Shown in pieces: positions 23,212-34,472 of a stretch of 64,000 bases of DNA; positions within the stretch are counted from its first letter, which is position 1, and every line of letters begins with the position of its first letter. A program made the translations under genes and the position numbers. Origin of the DNA: Zanthoxylum bungeanum. Its lineage: Eukaryota > Streptophyta > Magnoliopsida > Sapindales > Rutaceae. The notes under the pieces were generated by a model, which saw only the letters and a list, made by a program, of their open reading frames with translations, had not been told where the DNA came from and did no database searches. The stretch spans positions 62,001-126,000 of the forward strand of contig SKCR01034786.1 of the NCBI GenBank assembly GCA_019454045.1, written 5' to 3'.

Positions 23212-23219
23212 ACACTTTT
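23212..23219 (+). promoter_or_regulatory. Candidate TATA box, Tat-D 5' LTR
   Basis: TATATAAA after CCTTGTC, about 637 bp into the LTR. The 3' LTR copy (36,536) lacks one A. Start site not determined. Confidence 0.5.
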
Positions 23220-24039
23220 CCAAGACACATGCCCTCTCTCATTCACGCCCATACAGCATCAAAAATATAAGGAAAAGCTTAGCAATCCACGCCAAAGATA
23301 TATAAGAAGCAACAAAATATTCTCTCCTACACCTCCCTCCACAACCAAAAATCACAACCCTTAAACACCCTTACATTAACCGAATATCATAGCCCCATTA
23401 ACCGAAAATATACCCTTAGAACAGCAGTAAAAAACTCCCCAAATAGTAGCCAAAACACACCCCAAACAGCAGCTAAAAAACGCCAATACAGCAGCCCCTA
23501 AGTCCCCAAAACAGTGAGTAAAAAATATCCCAAACAGCAACCCCTTAACCGACCAAAATAGCAGCCATACACACCTAAAACAGTCCAGAAAACACCTAAA
23601 ACTGCACTAAAAAAACTGCACTTTTAATCCTTAAAACATTAACAAAAAAAACTGCACTTAAAGCCTTTAAAATCATCAAAAACAGTAGCCTAAAACACCA
23701 AAAACAGTGACAAAAATGTAGCAGCAAAATGGAGTCAAAATAGTGGCTTGAGCAGCGAAACAGCGAGGGAAAATGTGAACCAGTGAACCGGGAAAGTTAA
23801 GGAGCTTTAACCCTTCCGATCTCCGTAAAACGCAAGTCCGAAAGTCGACAAAAAAGGTTAGACCTTAGGGTATTTTTCACATTCGTTTTCAGTTTTATTT
23901 TTATTATTTATTAAGTTTCGTTTGCATGATTGTTATGGATTGATGCATGATTGTGGCCCTTGAATAAATGATAATGTATCTGTTGTGGAATAATACATGA
24001 TTGTGGCCCTTGAATAAAATGGAAAATGTGTCACCTCTC

Positions 24040-24135
24040 GTGGTATATAGGATGGAATCCTGGACGTAAATTTCATAGCCGATTCCGAATGGATGGTAGT
24101 ATGATCTGCACTCGGGATACAACTCCACGTACCAC
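24040..24135 (+). repeat. 96-nt cassette, Tat-D 5' LTR, copy 1
   Basis: GTGGTATATAGGATGGAATC at the start and CCACGTACCAC at the end. It lies just upstream of the 182-bp array. Confidence 0.85.
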
Positions 24136-24215
24136 TTGAGCAAACGGCGCATATTTTGTTTTATGTTGTTTTGATGTGTTTATTATTCGTTATTTAATTT
24201 CCGCATATTATTTGT

Positions 24216-25327
24216 TTGTATAATGATGTGATCGAGCGTATGGGCTTAGTAAGTGCGATGAAGGTCCTCTATTTTGAGGGGTTAAAATCCTTTACCACGA
24301 CACTTCGCCGTGTCGGTCAATGTATATCGATTGGATGTGAGATATGTTCAATCGGGTATATGAAATCTGATATCTTTGTATTTACTTTTGTTTCATATAT
24401 ATGCATTGTGTTAATTGCCCTTGGGCTTAGTAAGTGCGATGAAAGGTCCTCTAATTAAAGGGGTTAAAATCCTTTTACCACGATGCTTCGCCGCGCCGGT
24501 CAATTTATATTCGATTCAATGTGAGATATGTTCAATCGGGTATACGAAATTCGATATCTTTATATTTACTTTTGTTTCATATATATGCATTGTGTTAATT
24601 GCGCATGGGCTTAGTTAGTGCGATGAAAGGTCCTCTAATTAAAGGGGTTAAAATCTTTTACCACGACGCTTCGCCGCGCCGGTCAATGTATATTCGATTC
24701 GATGTAAGATATGTTCAATCGGGTATACGAAATCCGATATCTTTGTATTTACTTTTGTTTCATATATATGCATTGTGTTAATTGTGCATGGGCTTAGTAA
24801 GTGCGATGAAAGATCCTCTAATTAAAGAGGTTAAAATCCTTTACCACGATGCTTCCCCGCGCCGGATGGGGTATATTCGATTGGATGTGAAATATGCTCA
24901 ATCGGATAAATGAAGTCCGATATCATTTTCTTTACTTCTTATATATGCATTATGTCAATTGCGCTTGGGCTTAGTAAGTGGAATCAAAGGTTCTCTATGT
25001 TGAGGGATTAAAAGCCTTTGCCACGATGCTTCGCCGCGCCTCTCCTTATGTCATTTATCCTTTTGCACGTCATTGCTTTACTTATATATGCACTATGAAG
25101 TCCCATTTAGTCATCTTTGTTTTTACATGTGTTGTAATGAAAAGCGCATGGGCTTGTTATGTTGGATGAAAGATTCTCCATTTGGGGGAAGAAAATCCTA
25201 AAAGGCTACCTTTACCACGGTATTTTCCGCGCTTTTATTCCATTGATAGCATCATTTACTTCGATCTTGGCATGATATATTATCATTTATGTATCCATGT
25301 TATGATAGCATTCGGGTATTATCTCTC
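24216..25327 (+). repeat. 182-bp tandem array, six units, Tat-D 5' LTR
   Basis: TGGGCTTAGTAAGTGCGATG-type starts at 24241, 24422, 24606, 24789, 24966 and 25149, so periods of 181, 184, 183, 177 and 183. Each unit also carries TTTACCACGATGCTTCGCCG and GATTGGATGTGAGATATG. The last unit is the most diverged. The 3' LTR has five units. Confidence 0.9.
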
Positions 25328-25423
25328 GTGGTATATAAGATGGAAACCCAGACGTAAATTCCGTAGCTGATTCCGAATGGACGGTAGTGCGGTCTGTACT
25401 TGGGATACAATTCCACATACAAC
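25328..25423 (+). repeat. 96-nt cassette, Tat-D 5' LTR, copy 2
   Basis: Second copy, immediately after the 182-bp array. Its closing hexamer is TACAAC (one mismatch). It contains AGTGCGGTCTGTACT, which can form a 5-bp stem. Confidence 0.85.
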
Positions 25424-25653
25424 TTGAGAAAAGTGCCCACGTGTGTGTTTGTGTCAATATTAGTTATCTTCTTTCGCATCACACCATAGCATGCTTACTT
25501 TAATGCCTAATTGTCTCCTTAATTGTCTTTTTGCATTATGTACTTAGTTGACTCTTTTATTCACACATGAATATGTAATGGCTATTTGTTGATGTTTCCA
25601 CATGTAAAAGTATGATATGTTTACGAAATTACATGTTCGCCATCATTTGATTT

Positions 25654-25905
25654 GCTCTAATGTGTGTTTGTGTGATCATGGTGTGCTTGCGTTCTCATGA
25701 ATACAATATTCCTATGAAGTTATATTATTTGTGATTCGCTCTTATGTGTGTTTGTGTGATCATGGTGTGCTTGCGTTCTCATGAATACAATATGCCTATG
25801 AAGTTGTATTATTTGTGATTCGCTCTTATTTGTGTTTGTGTGATTATGGTGTTCTTGTGTTTTCATGAATACAATATGCCTATGAAGTTGTATGTTTGTC
25901 GCTAT
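25654..25905 (+). repeat. 84-bp x 3 array, Tat-D 5' LTR
   Basis: GCTCTTATGTGTGTTTGTG-type starts at 25654, 25738 and 25822, exactly 84 bp apart. Same three units in the 3' LTR. Confidence 0.88.
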
Positions 25906-26106
25906 TTTAACTTACTTTCGAAGCATGCGAACGTAAAAATAAAATGCCTTTAGGAATACATATTGCTAGATTCGATTAAACTATTACACAAATCATTTTA
26001 TTACAAGTAACATAAGTAAGGGACCATTCCGAACCCAATGGTTTGAGGTCTTCCCTTATGAGGGGTGAGTGCGGCCTTAAATCTTATTTTCTCGGTTCAC
26101 ACCGGG

Positions 26107-26117
26107 TGGCGACTCCA
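26107..26117 (+). other. PBS-like 11-mer inside Tat-D U5
   Basis: TGGCGACTCCA, identical to the first 11 bases of the real PBS at 26216, 109 bp upstream of it. Present with zero or one change in every Tat LTR here. Confidence 0.7.
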
Positions 26118-26215
26118 TTATTCTCTGGTTTAGTCCCCCGCGGGCTACTCCGTACTCCCAACCAGGCTGCTAGCGCGGAACAGCATGCGTCGCCCAGTTT
26201 CTTTGTCCCACAGTC

Positions 26216-26233
26216 TGGCGACTCCACTGGGGA
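26216..26233 (+). promoter_or_regulatory. Tat-D primer binding site
   Basis: TGGCGACTCCACTGGGGA, three bases after the LTR. Tat/Ogre elements are generally reported to use tRNA-Arg with sites of this type; I cannot check the tRNA here. The Tat-H site differs by one base. Confidence 0.85.
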
Positions 26234-27192
26234 TAGAGAATCGGCCCTGAAATAATGTCTTGTAATATTATGATTTGTGGTTTTAGTTAACCGTTCCTGT
26301 AGTGGGTTGAAAAGGGTGTAATCAAAGGCATTGTTAAGACTAGGTGATGGTTCGATGTCTTCCTTCATTCACTACCATTTTCATAAGGAAAGGCTGTGAA
26401 GGTACCGAGATAATCATTACTTGTAGCTTGTTGTGACAGGCTAGTTTGGAGGACTCGTTGTTTATTCCTGACACCAAGCGATAAGAGCCTAAGAGGTTTG
26501 GGTACTTAAGAGAGCCTCGCTCCACCCTCTCTCTGGGGAATCTACAACGGGAAATCCATTCGACAGTTAGTCATACACCATAACTTGTTGACATGTACCG
26601 AAAGGTATAAGAAAGGTGCACTCACTTGGTCGCTTGAACCCTTGAGTGGGGAGCCCTAGTTGTGGGCAATCCTTCGTCAACGACAGTCTTTGTCTACACT
26701 CCGATAAATCCACACATGAACCATAGTTATGTATTGTCCTTTTATGTTTGTGTTTGGGAACATTGTCATTGGATCCATTTGGACCTTTTGTCATGAGGTA
26801 TGGGCTTGTTGGCCATTTAAACTGGGACAAGAATGAATCTATGATGATTGAACCAAAAACTTTTGAAACACCGATGGGCCATTATATGTTTGTGTTTAGG
26901 AACATTATCATTTGGATGCGGTTGGACTTCTTGCCATGAGACATGAACTTGTTGGGCCATTTAAATTGGGACGAGTTTACTCCTATGACAGTTAGCCCAA
27001 AAGCTTCTAAAATGATGATGGGCCGATTTGTGCGAAAATATTAATGAATTGATATCTTCTTTGTACCGCATGCATCTTATTCATCTCATGCATACATATA
27101 TCTTGTTGACACCCTCTATGTCTAAAAAAGACATCACAGATTCCCATTGGGTTAGGGAAGAGGGAAGACTCACTAAAAGACCAGTAACAGAT
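26234..27192 (+). other. Tat-D 5' leader
   Basis: Untranslated region between PBS and gag. It holds a hairpin-capable block conserved in Tat-H (CACTCA 26619-26624 with TGAGTG 26643-26648) and an imperfect tandem duplication of about 142 bp (starts 26744 and 26886, TATGTTTGTGTTTGGGAAC). No gene. Confidence 0.75.
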
Positions 27193-28608
27193 ATGAGTAC
27201 ATCCGATAATGAGGCATCCCAGATAGATCAGTTGGAAAATAGTCTCGCCAAAATTACTGAACAGTTGAAAGCCTTGATACTGCTGTGGCTGGTATATCTG
27301 TGCCCCGTGCTGGGGGAGATTTTGAGAATGTGAGGCGTGAGGAGCCTCTGAATGGGTTAGGGGATGATATTCCCGCTTTTGATGATGACATGGCAGAGTA
27401 TGCAACAGGCAGAATGATTGTGTCTCCAACAGAATTTCAGAAACTCCGAGATCAGGTTGAAACAGTTACCCGTAAGATGAGGGGTAAATATGAAGAGTTG
27501 TTAGATTATGAGGCAATGACCTTTGAAGAACAGTTGCCAGCTCAGTTCAAGATGCCGGATATGGCTAAGTTTAACGGGAATGAGGATCTGAGGGTCCATC
27601 TCCGTCAGTATGTTTCAGTTATGAGTTCAGTGGGTTTATCCAAGCGGCAGATGCAATAAATGTTTGGGATGTCACTTGAAGGGGCGCCGGTGGTTTGGTA
27701 TCACAGTCTTGAGAAGAAGATTATGGAAGATTAGAGAGAATTATCTGATGCTTTCTTGAAGCAGTATGTCACAGACCTGGAGATTGATTTATCACTTCGT
27801 GTTTTGGAGAATACTAAACAGAAGCCAGAAGAAAGCTTCAAGGAGTATGTTGATCGCTGGAGAAACCAGCTTCTGAAAATGCAGACTAGGCCCTGTGAGA
27901 AGGACCAAATTAAGATGATCATCAAGGGCATCAAGCCCTCCATCTACGGGAAACTGAGGAGAATGACCTCTATGATCAATGACTTCTGACAGTTGAGGGA
28001 AACTGTCATGGATATTGAAGAAGAAGAGGCGGAAAACGGGAAGTTCTTTGGCCTAAACAGGAGGCCCATTTGGGGAACATCGGGTACCAAACCTATTTCT
28101 GCGGAGATTGCTGCCATCCGGAACCGGAGATTCTCCAACTTGGGTAGACCCTTGTCCAAAGTATTGGAGAAATTGAAAAGACAAGGACTTCTGAAACCCC
28201 TAGAAACCAAACCACTTCCCTCCACCACCACATCTTAACCTAAACCAATACTGCCAATTCCACCAACAAAAAGGCCACGATACCAATAATTGTGACTGCC
28301 TCCGCCATGAAATCCAAGACCTTATAGACTCTAAAAAGATATCTGACCCTGAAACAGAACGCCCCAACACACACCATAACCCTTTACCAAATTACCACTA
28401 TGTCCCGCCACCAACCTATATGATAAACTCTGGCCTACCCGAAAACCTTGTCCTCAAATCCTTTGACCTCCAAGCCTATTGCCTTGGAAATTGGGAAAGT
28501 AACAGTAAATATGAGACAGAATAAGGGCTGAATTTCTGGGAAGATTTTTCCAGTAGTGATGAAGAAGAAGTGAGGGGAATGACACGCAGCGGTCGTTTCT
28601 AAAGTGAT
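27193..28608 (+). pseudogene. Tat-D gag (broken)
   Basis: Gag forms the particle that packages element RNA. The ATG at 27193 is chosen because Tat-H has the matching start (51956) and both go on to LDQLE/ITEQL-type coiled residues. After a frameshift near 27,290 the body reads LDYEAMTFEEQLPAQFKMPD; then a TAA (27657), a TAG (about 27,734), WYHSLEKK, KPEESFKEYVDRWR and KMIIKGIKPSIYGKLRRM, the standard plant gypsy gag domain. A TGA follows at 27,987. The nucleocapsid-like QYCQFHQQKGHDTNNC lies near 28,240 in another frame, then FWEDFSSSDEEEVRG. Several breaks make this inactive. Confidence 0.85.
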
Positions 28609-29046
28609 ATGGCAGAAAATGGTAAGGAAGTTCTGACAGATGGTAGAGAAATGGTTGAGAATGCTGAGATTACTGAGGGAGATACAGTGCTGAGGCAATT
28701 GAAAAAGACCCGGGCACAAGTTAGCATCTGGGAATTGTTGTGTCCGTCACAAGAGCACAGACGGGCCATGGTTGAGGCCTTAAGTAAAATAGTTATGCCA
28801 GAAGACGCCAACCCCACAATGTTTGTTGGTTCGGTCCGAAAAGAAACTCTGCAGATATCTTTTTCTGAGGAAGAACTCCCGGCTGAGGGGAGAAATCATA
28901 ATAGACTCTTGTTCATCAGAGCTGAGGTAAGAGGTAAGAGGACCTCTTGTGTGATGGTGGATGAAGGCTCATCCATTAATGTATGTCCGCTGAAGATTTT
29001 GGCCAAGTTGAGTATGAAGGCAACAGATCTGGATCCTCTAATATGA
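28609..29046 (+). pseudogene. Tat-D protease region
   Basis: 146-codon open stretch. EEELPAEGRNHNRLLFIRAEVRGKR-type wording (split here by position) leads to the aspartic protease motif MVDEGSSINVCPLKIL near residues 116-131, with Asp-Glu-Gly-Ser as the likely active site. Tat-J has Asp-Asp-Gly at the same place. It ends in a TGA just before MTIKAYDDSKRG, which continues in another frame, so the C-terminal half of the protease is broken off. Confidence 0.8.
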
Positions 29047-29985
29047 CTATCAAAGCTTATGATGACAGTAAGCGAGGAGTTGAGGGTACATTGTGGCAGC
29101 GGTCAAGGTTGGTCCTGTTGAGGAGGATGTTGAGTTCACCGTGTTGGATATCCCAGCCACTTTTGCCTTATTGTTGGGAAGGCCTTAGTTTCATAATCTT
29201 GGGGCGTGCCCTCCACCTAGCACCAGATGATTAAGTTCCCATATGAGGGAGACATTGTCACTATCCGAGCTGAGGTAGATAATGTTGTGGCTGCCTTGGA
29301 GATACAACCTTTCACGAGGTTTCAGGTGTCAGCAACTTTTGAAGAATGGGTGGATCCTAGGGTGGCTAGGATCATGAAAAAAAATGATGTACGAGCTGGG
29401 TGAAGGCTCAAAATTGCCAAACTTCAGAGGTCAAACTAGTCGGAGGGGTTTGGGATACAAGTCTGGTGATGAGAAGCCAAAGGTCAAAAAGAAAGGGTTG
29501 AAACTGGCAGATTGTTTCGTGAAAGTAACGGGATATCAGGGGGAACCTGAACCGATAGAGGTTAATGGGATTGTGGTACCTGGTTTTGAGATATTCCAAG
29601 AGTTGTTGGGAGAAAAGCCGCTAACCGAAGAAGTTGTGGAAGAATGAGATAAGTGGGAAGAGGAGCTGATGAAGTTAGAAAACCTGACTCTTGAGGAAAA
29701 TAATGAGATTGAAAAGAACCCGGTTGTAGAGGAAGAAGTGTATATGAGTGATGAAGAAATTTACCTTCCTGATTTGTTTGAATGTACTTCCGCATTATCC
29801 AATAATAAAGACATTTCTTTTGCTTACTTGCCTGAGTTATTTCCATTTGCTTTGCATGAATCAAGCATATTTGATATCAGTTCAGCCAAAACTACTGCAT
29901 TTAACTTGGGCACATCTGAGAACCCAAGGAAATTCTGATTGCAAGTGAAGTTACCTCCGAGGAAAGGGAGAAATTAGAAGAAGTA
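29047..29985 (+). pseudogene. Tat-D protease end and pre-RT linker
   Basis: Fragments in different frames: YDDSKRGVEG, DIPATFALLLGRPW-like residues, FTRFQVSATFEEW, then an open stretch 29384-29647 (KLPNFRGQTSRRGLGYKSG, KKKGLKLADCFVKV, NGIVVPGFEIFQELLGEKP) and an acidic stretch 29669-29938 with DEEIYLPDLFECT. Tat-J has the same order. No enzymatic motif is visible in the second half; it is the linker that plant Tat polyproteins have before RT. Confidence 0.75.
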
Positions 29986-31410
29986 TTGGTCAGATATGCC
30001 AAAGTGTTCGTTTGGTCCTATGAGGACATGCCTGGGGTAGACAGAAGTATTGCCCAACACACAATACCAACTTATCCGAATATGAGGCTAGTCAAACAGA
30101 AACTCCGACGGATGAGACCAGAATGGGCTGAAAAAGTTAGAGAAGAAGTCCAGAAACAGATAGATGTGGGATTCCTGGAAGTGGTAAAGTATCCTGAATG
30201 GTTACCAAATATTGTGCCAGTGTCGAAGAAAGATGGGAAGGTCAGGATGTGTGTGGACTACAGAGATCTCAACATGGCTTGCCCGAAAGATGATTTTCCT
30301 CTACCGCATATAGATGTATTAGTTGACAGCGCAGCTTTGTCCGCCTTGTACTCGTTTGCTGGTGGCTTCTCAATGTATAATCAGGTTCTTATGGCTAAGG
30401 AAGACAAACACAAGACTGCCTTTGTTACCGAGTGGGGTACTTATTGTTACAAAGTAATGCCATTTCAGCTCAAGAATGCAGGAGCTACTTATCAACGGAT
30501 GGCCACTACATTGTTTCATGATTTGATGCACAAAGAGATTGAAGTGTATGTGGATGACATGATGGTGAAATCAGAGACAAGAGTTGGGCATATTGAAGCT
30601 CTGGAAAAGTTCCTTCAGAGAGTTGACAAATACAACCTGCGGTTTAATCCCAAGAAATGTGTGCTTGGGGTGACATCAGGAAAATTACTGGGACATACAG
30701 TGGGAATCGGAGGAATGGAGGTAGACATTGAGAAGATTAAAGTAATCACAGAAATGCCAGCATTGAAGACTGAGAATGAGGTCAGAGCATTTCTAGGGAA
30801 GATTCAGTACATCAGCCGGTTCATCGCCAAGTTGACATCAGTATGTGAGCCTATCTTCAAGCTGTTGAGAAAAGATCAGCCAGTGAAATGGAATGAGCAG
30901 TGTCAGTCAGCCTTTGACAAAATCAGAGAATACTTGGTAAAACCACATTTATTGAGACCTCCAAAACTGGGAAAACCTTTGGTACTGTATTTGGCCATAG
31001 AATCAGAAGCACTGGGGGCAATGATGGTACAGGCAGATGAGACAGGGGTAGAACACGTAGTCTACTATCTGAGTAAAAAGATGCTCCCGTATGAAGCTCG
31101 TTATAAAGAAGTAGAGAAGATCTGTCTTACAGTGGTATGGGCTTCCAGAAAATTAAGGCATTATTTTCAGTCTTATAAGATCCAGGTTGTAGCAAAGGAG
31201 AATCCTCTAAAGTATCTGCATTCAGTACCGTCGCTAGTGGGGAAATTGGGCAGATGGTTAGTGTTGCTGACAGAGTTTGACATTGAGTATCTCACCTCCA
31301 AAATGATCAAAGGGCGAGCAGTGGCAGAGTTTTTGGCATTGCAACCTATTGAGGGGGATCAGTATAAGTTTGAATTTCCAGATGAAGAGATCCAGGCAAT
31401 AACAGTCTAG
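29986..31410 (+). pseudogene. Tat-D reverse transcriptase and first RNase H
   Basis: 475-codon open stretch, the longest intact piece of Tat-D. RT signatures in order: PYPEW-like KYPEWLPNIVPV, KVRMCVDYRDLN, FPLPHIDVLVD, motif A region SFAGGFSMYNQ, VMPFQLKNAGATYQRMA, and catalytic YVDDMMVKS. Motif A normally has Asp before GFS; here it is Gly (GGT), so the enzyme is probably inactive. The first RNase H follows (YLAIESEALGAMMV, YYLSKKMLPYEARY, LRHYFQSYKI). It ends at a TAG just before the second RNase H. Placed between the linker and the extra RNase H, as in other Tat elements. Confidence 0.9.
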
Positions 31411-31998
31411 AGATGGAAAATGTATTTTGACGGAGCAGTGAATTACAAGGGAGTCGGAATTGGGATCGTGATAGTGACCCCCGAATGAGAGACCTTGCCT
31501 TTGGCCAACAGGTTGACATTCAGAGTAACTAACAACATGGCTGAGTACGAAGCGTGTGCTTTTGGTTAAACTGCATTGATAGCCTTGAAGGCTGAGAGTA
31601 TGGAAGTCTACAAAGATTCTGTGTTGGTAGTCCAGCAGATGGGATGAGAATGGGAATTGAAATAAAAACGGTTGAAACCTTACCTGTTTCACCTCAGAAA
31701 GTTGGAGCAGGTTATCCCTGATTGTAAGTTTCAGCACTTGCCGAGATAAGAGAATCAGATGGCAGATGCATTGGCTACACTCGCAGCAACTCGGGAAAAT
31801 CCAGAAAATTTGGTGATGAGACCGTTGATACTGACAATAGTGAGCAGACTTGTTTATGAGACAGAAAGAATTCTAAAGGTAGAGGTCAACGATGGTAAAC
31901 CTTGGTATCATGACATTCAGAGGTATCTAGAACACGGGGAGCTCCCGGAAAGAGCAGACAGAAAAGACAGAATAGCTATTCATAAGTTAGCTTCCTAG
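31411..31998 (+). pseudogene. Tat-D second (archaeal-type) RNase H
   Basis: An additional RNase H domain specific to plant Tat-lineage elements. Readable catalytic set: MYFDGAVNYKG (Asp), NNMAEYEACAFG (Glu), YKDSVLV (Asp) and NQMADALATLAA (Asp). Several in-frame stops break it (within PE*E, FG*T, MG*E, LK*K, PR*E). The 31759-31998 stretch is open and runs to KPWYHDIQRYLEHGELP. Intact apart from one residue in Tat-J, which confirms the reading. Confidence 0.85.
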
Positions 31999-32368
31999 TA
32001 TGTGATTTTGAAAGGAGAACTGTACAAGAGGCAAGCAGACGGTATTCCGTTGAAGTGTTTGAGAAAGGAAGAGGCTCAGCAGGTAAAGGAAGAAGTACAT
32101 GCCGGGGTATGTGGTCCGCACATGAACGGGTTGAATCTTTCCCGTAAGATATTGAGATAAGGTATTTACTGGTCAACCATGGAGATGGACTGCGTGAAGA
32201 TGGTAAAGCACTGTCATGATTGTCAAGCACACGGTAATTTGAATCATTTACCGCACACAGAGTTGCACGGGTAGTCAGAACCTTGGCCTTTCTCAGCATG
32301 GGAAATTGATATAATTGGAGAGATTCGACTGAATGCATCGAATGGGAATCGCTTCATAGTAGTGGCAG
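31999..32368 (+). pseudogene. Tat-D integrase, zinc-binding part
   Basis: Follows the second RNase H. HHCC zinc finger: EVHAGVCGPHMNG gives both histidines and VKHCHDCQAHGN both cysteines. A TAG just after KLAS, a TAA after KILR and a TAG after ELHG break the frame. The first catalytic aspartate lies in SAWEIDIIGEI. It stops at the LTR-E insertion; GGCAG (32364-32368) is the left target duplication. Confidence 0.82.
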
Positions 32369-34472
32369 TGTTGAGTTTTATCTAAGGTCCCAAGATCAAA
32401 TCAAGACATGAAAACATTGTGCGAATACATCGAGGAAGGTAGCGTAATACTTACATCGATCGGTTGAGTCGATTTGAAGACGTTTCAAGCCAAAAACTCA
32501 CTGTCCAAGTGGCGCCAACTGCAGCAGTTTGCTCACTGGTTTTGGGCAGTTTCGGGTCTCAAAACGAAGCTCCAAACTCCGTCGGATGAGTCCCGCCTCA
32601 TGGGTGAACCTCCCTAACACCTTCGCAATGTTCACAAGTGTGCTAGCACTTGATTTCATCAAATGAAAATCACTCATTTGCTTCCCTAAAGCTCACGGCA
32701 GTGAGCTGTGAAGAAGAAGAAAATGGCCCCAAATGGGCGTGAATGAGAGAGAGAAGGAGATGAAATGTGTTTGCTTGAATTGTGTAAATGATTTACCAAA
32801 TGTCTTATATATTTTCTAAAAATAAATAAGCCTTTTTCAATTAATTTATCCAATAAAATCTTATGTAAATCAATTACACACTAATCAACATACTATTCCA
32901 ACCACTTGCATCACTATTCACATGTCACTTTAATAAAGTGATGTGATGTGTGTCTTTCCATCAATCAATCAGTCAAGTCAATCAATCAATCAATCACTCA
33001 AAGTGACTTTTGATTTGACGCTTGATGTGACGATTGATTTGACGCTTGATGTGACTTGCGTCGTCGCACTCGAATTCGAAATACGAATGCACTCGCAATC
33101 ACACTCGGGCTCGGGTTTGTTAATTCCAAATTAACGATTTTTCCGTCGCGTCGTAATTAAATGATTCCGCCTAGCGATTTCACTATTCACGTCGCTAACG
33201 AATTAATTCTAAATTAATTCGTTCGCCCGAATTAAAATCTAATTTTAATTCCGCGTCGAAATCTAATTTCTTTTAATATATCGAATATATTAATTTAATC
33301 GATTAATTCCGAATTAATCGTTCTCTCTCTTTAGATGATATTTTATCCGAGATAAAATATCTCCATAATTAATCCCAGGTTAATTTTCTCTTTCTTCTAT
33401 TTAATCCCAGATTATTAATGAGTGCGAGTTATGCGTCATTGGTGCATTATCGGGAAGCGACCCATGAGATCTCCGGATACATTGGCAGTAAATACGGTCG
33501 TCGGTGTACCCGAATTACGTACGTACCAAGTACTACGTTCTACCGATTTACGAGACAAGGTCTACTCCTAGCAAAGCACCAAGTCTACCCAATCTCCGGA
33601 CATATCCTTTTAAGAATATTTAGATCTATATCAAGCGTAGTATACAATCGTATTGTGCGTATCGGCCCAGTATCGGATAGTCACGTGCTAGGGCTGGGGC
33701 TGGATAAGTGTCTGCCCCGTCCGAAACACATATCGGATGTCTGGTAACTAGTCTCTATAATCGGATATTCATGACCTGGTCATAATATCACGATTGGATG
33801 CGCATCACTTAAGAGCACTAATACCGTATCCTGCGTGACATCATCTCCAATATGACTGAAGTGATACTTCCGTCTTGACATCTCACCCAATACTCTACGA
33901 CTCTCTGATAAACCCAGAAGTGGTGTACACAGAACTTGGTCAAAGCCCCCTACCACCAAGACCAAATTTATCGATTATCGTAAGTATTAGCGATGCAAGT
34001 CTCAGGTTAAGACTATACACACCTACCTTGATTTCGGCCTCCCATAGACACATAGTCATAATACCAATGGGATTCCGAGGGGTCTATCCAGAGCGAAGCT
34101 ATTTCCCGTACCATCGGTGAAACACGACCTCCTATCGCACTTGCATAAGTATCCAACACTTATATATATGAGAACTATGCCATTGTGCCCTCACAACGCA
34201 CACAAGTGCAATACTAGCCTATTCCGCATTATCGATGTCCAGTCTCGATAATACTACGGCTAGGGATATTTAATGATTAATCCTTCGTGGACTGATACTG
34301 TCTCATATCATCTCAATCCAGGAACTAATCATAGGGACCTCTCTTCATTTATATATCTATGGTGATCTAATCACAAATGATGAGAGTGCAATTTCCTTAT
34401 TACATAGTTAATTTGCTACAACAACACAATGATCTGTGCAAATAGTGACGCTATGGGTCATTTTATCCAACA
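32369..34472 (-). mobile_element. LTR-E: solo copia LTR in Tat-D integrase
   Basis: 2,104 bp, starting TGTTGAG and ending ATCCAACA, with TSD GGCAG at 32364-32368 and 34473-34477. It is the same length as the reassembled Cop-B LTR and is alignable along its length. Minus orientation from the conserved GACGCTATGGGTCA end. No internal DNA, so a solo LTR. Open frames inside (such as 33418-33747) sit in the LTR and recur as fragments in other copies; they are not genes. Confidence 0.92.

Larger units (their letters stand above)
22575..26212 (+). mobile_element. Tat-D 5' LTR (long form)
   Basis: 3,638 bp. It starts TATAGG (3' copy TGTAGG) and ends TCCCACA. Contents in order: C-rich CAGCAG/CCAAAACAG region, TATA box at 23212-23219, 96-nt cassette, six units of a 182-bp array, second cassette, 84-bp x 3 array, and conserved U5-like block. 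It is 191 bp longer than the 3' LTR, about one 182-bp unit. Confidence 0.92.

Noticed and set aside
26095..26120. GGTTCACACC in U5 resembling a tRNA T-arm (box B)
   Set aside because: No matching A box or cloverleaf upstream, and the block recurs in all Tat LTRs as part of U5.
28600..29990. An Ogre-type intron between protease and RT
   Set aside because: I see only stops and frame changes of ordinary decay; Tat-J shows the linker as near-continuous coding, so no intron is needed.
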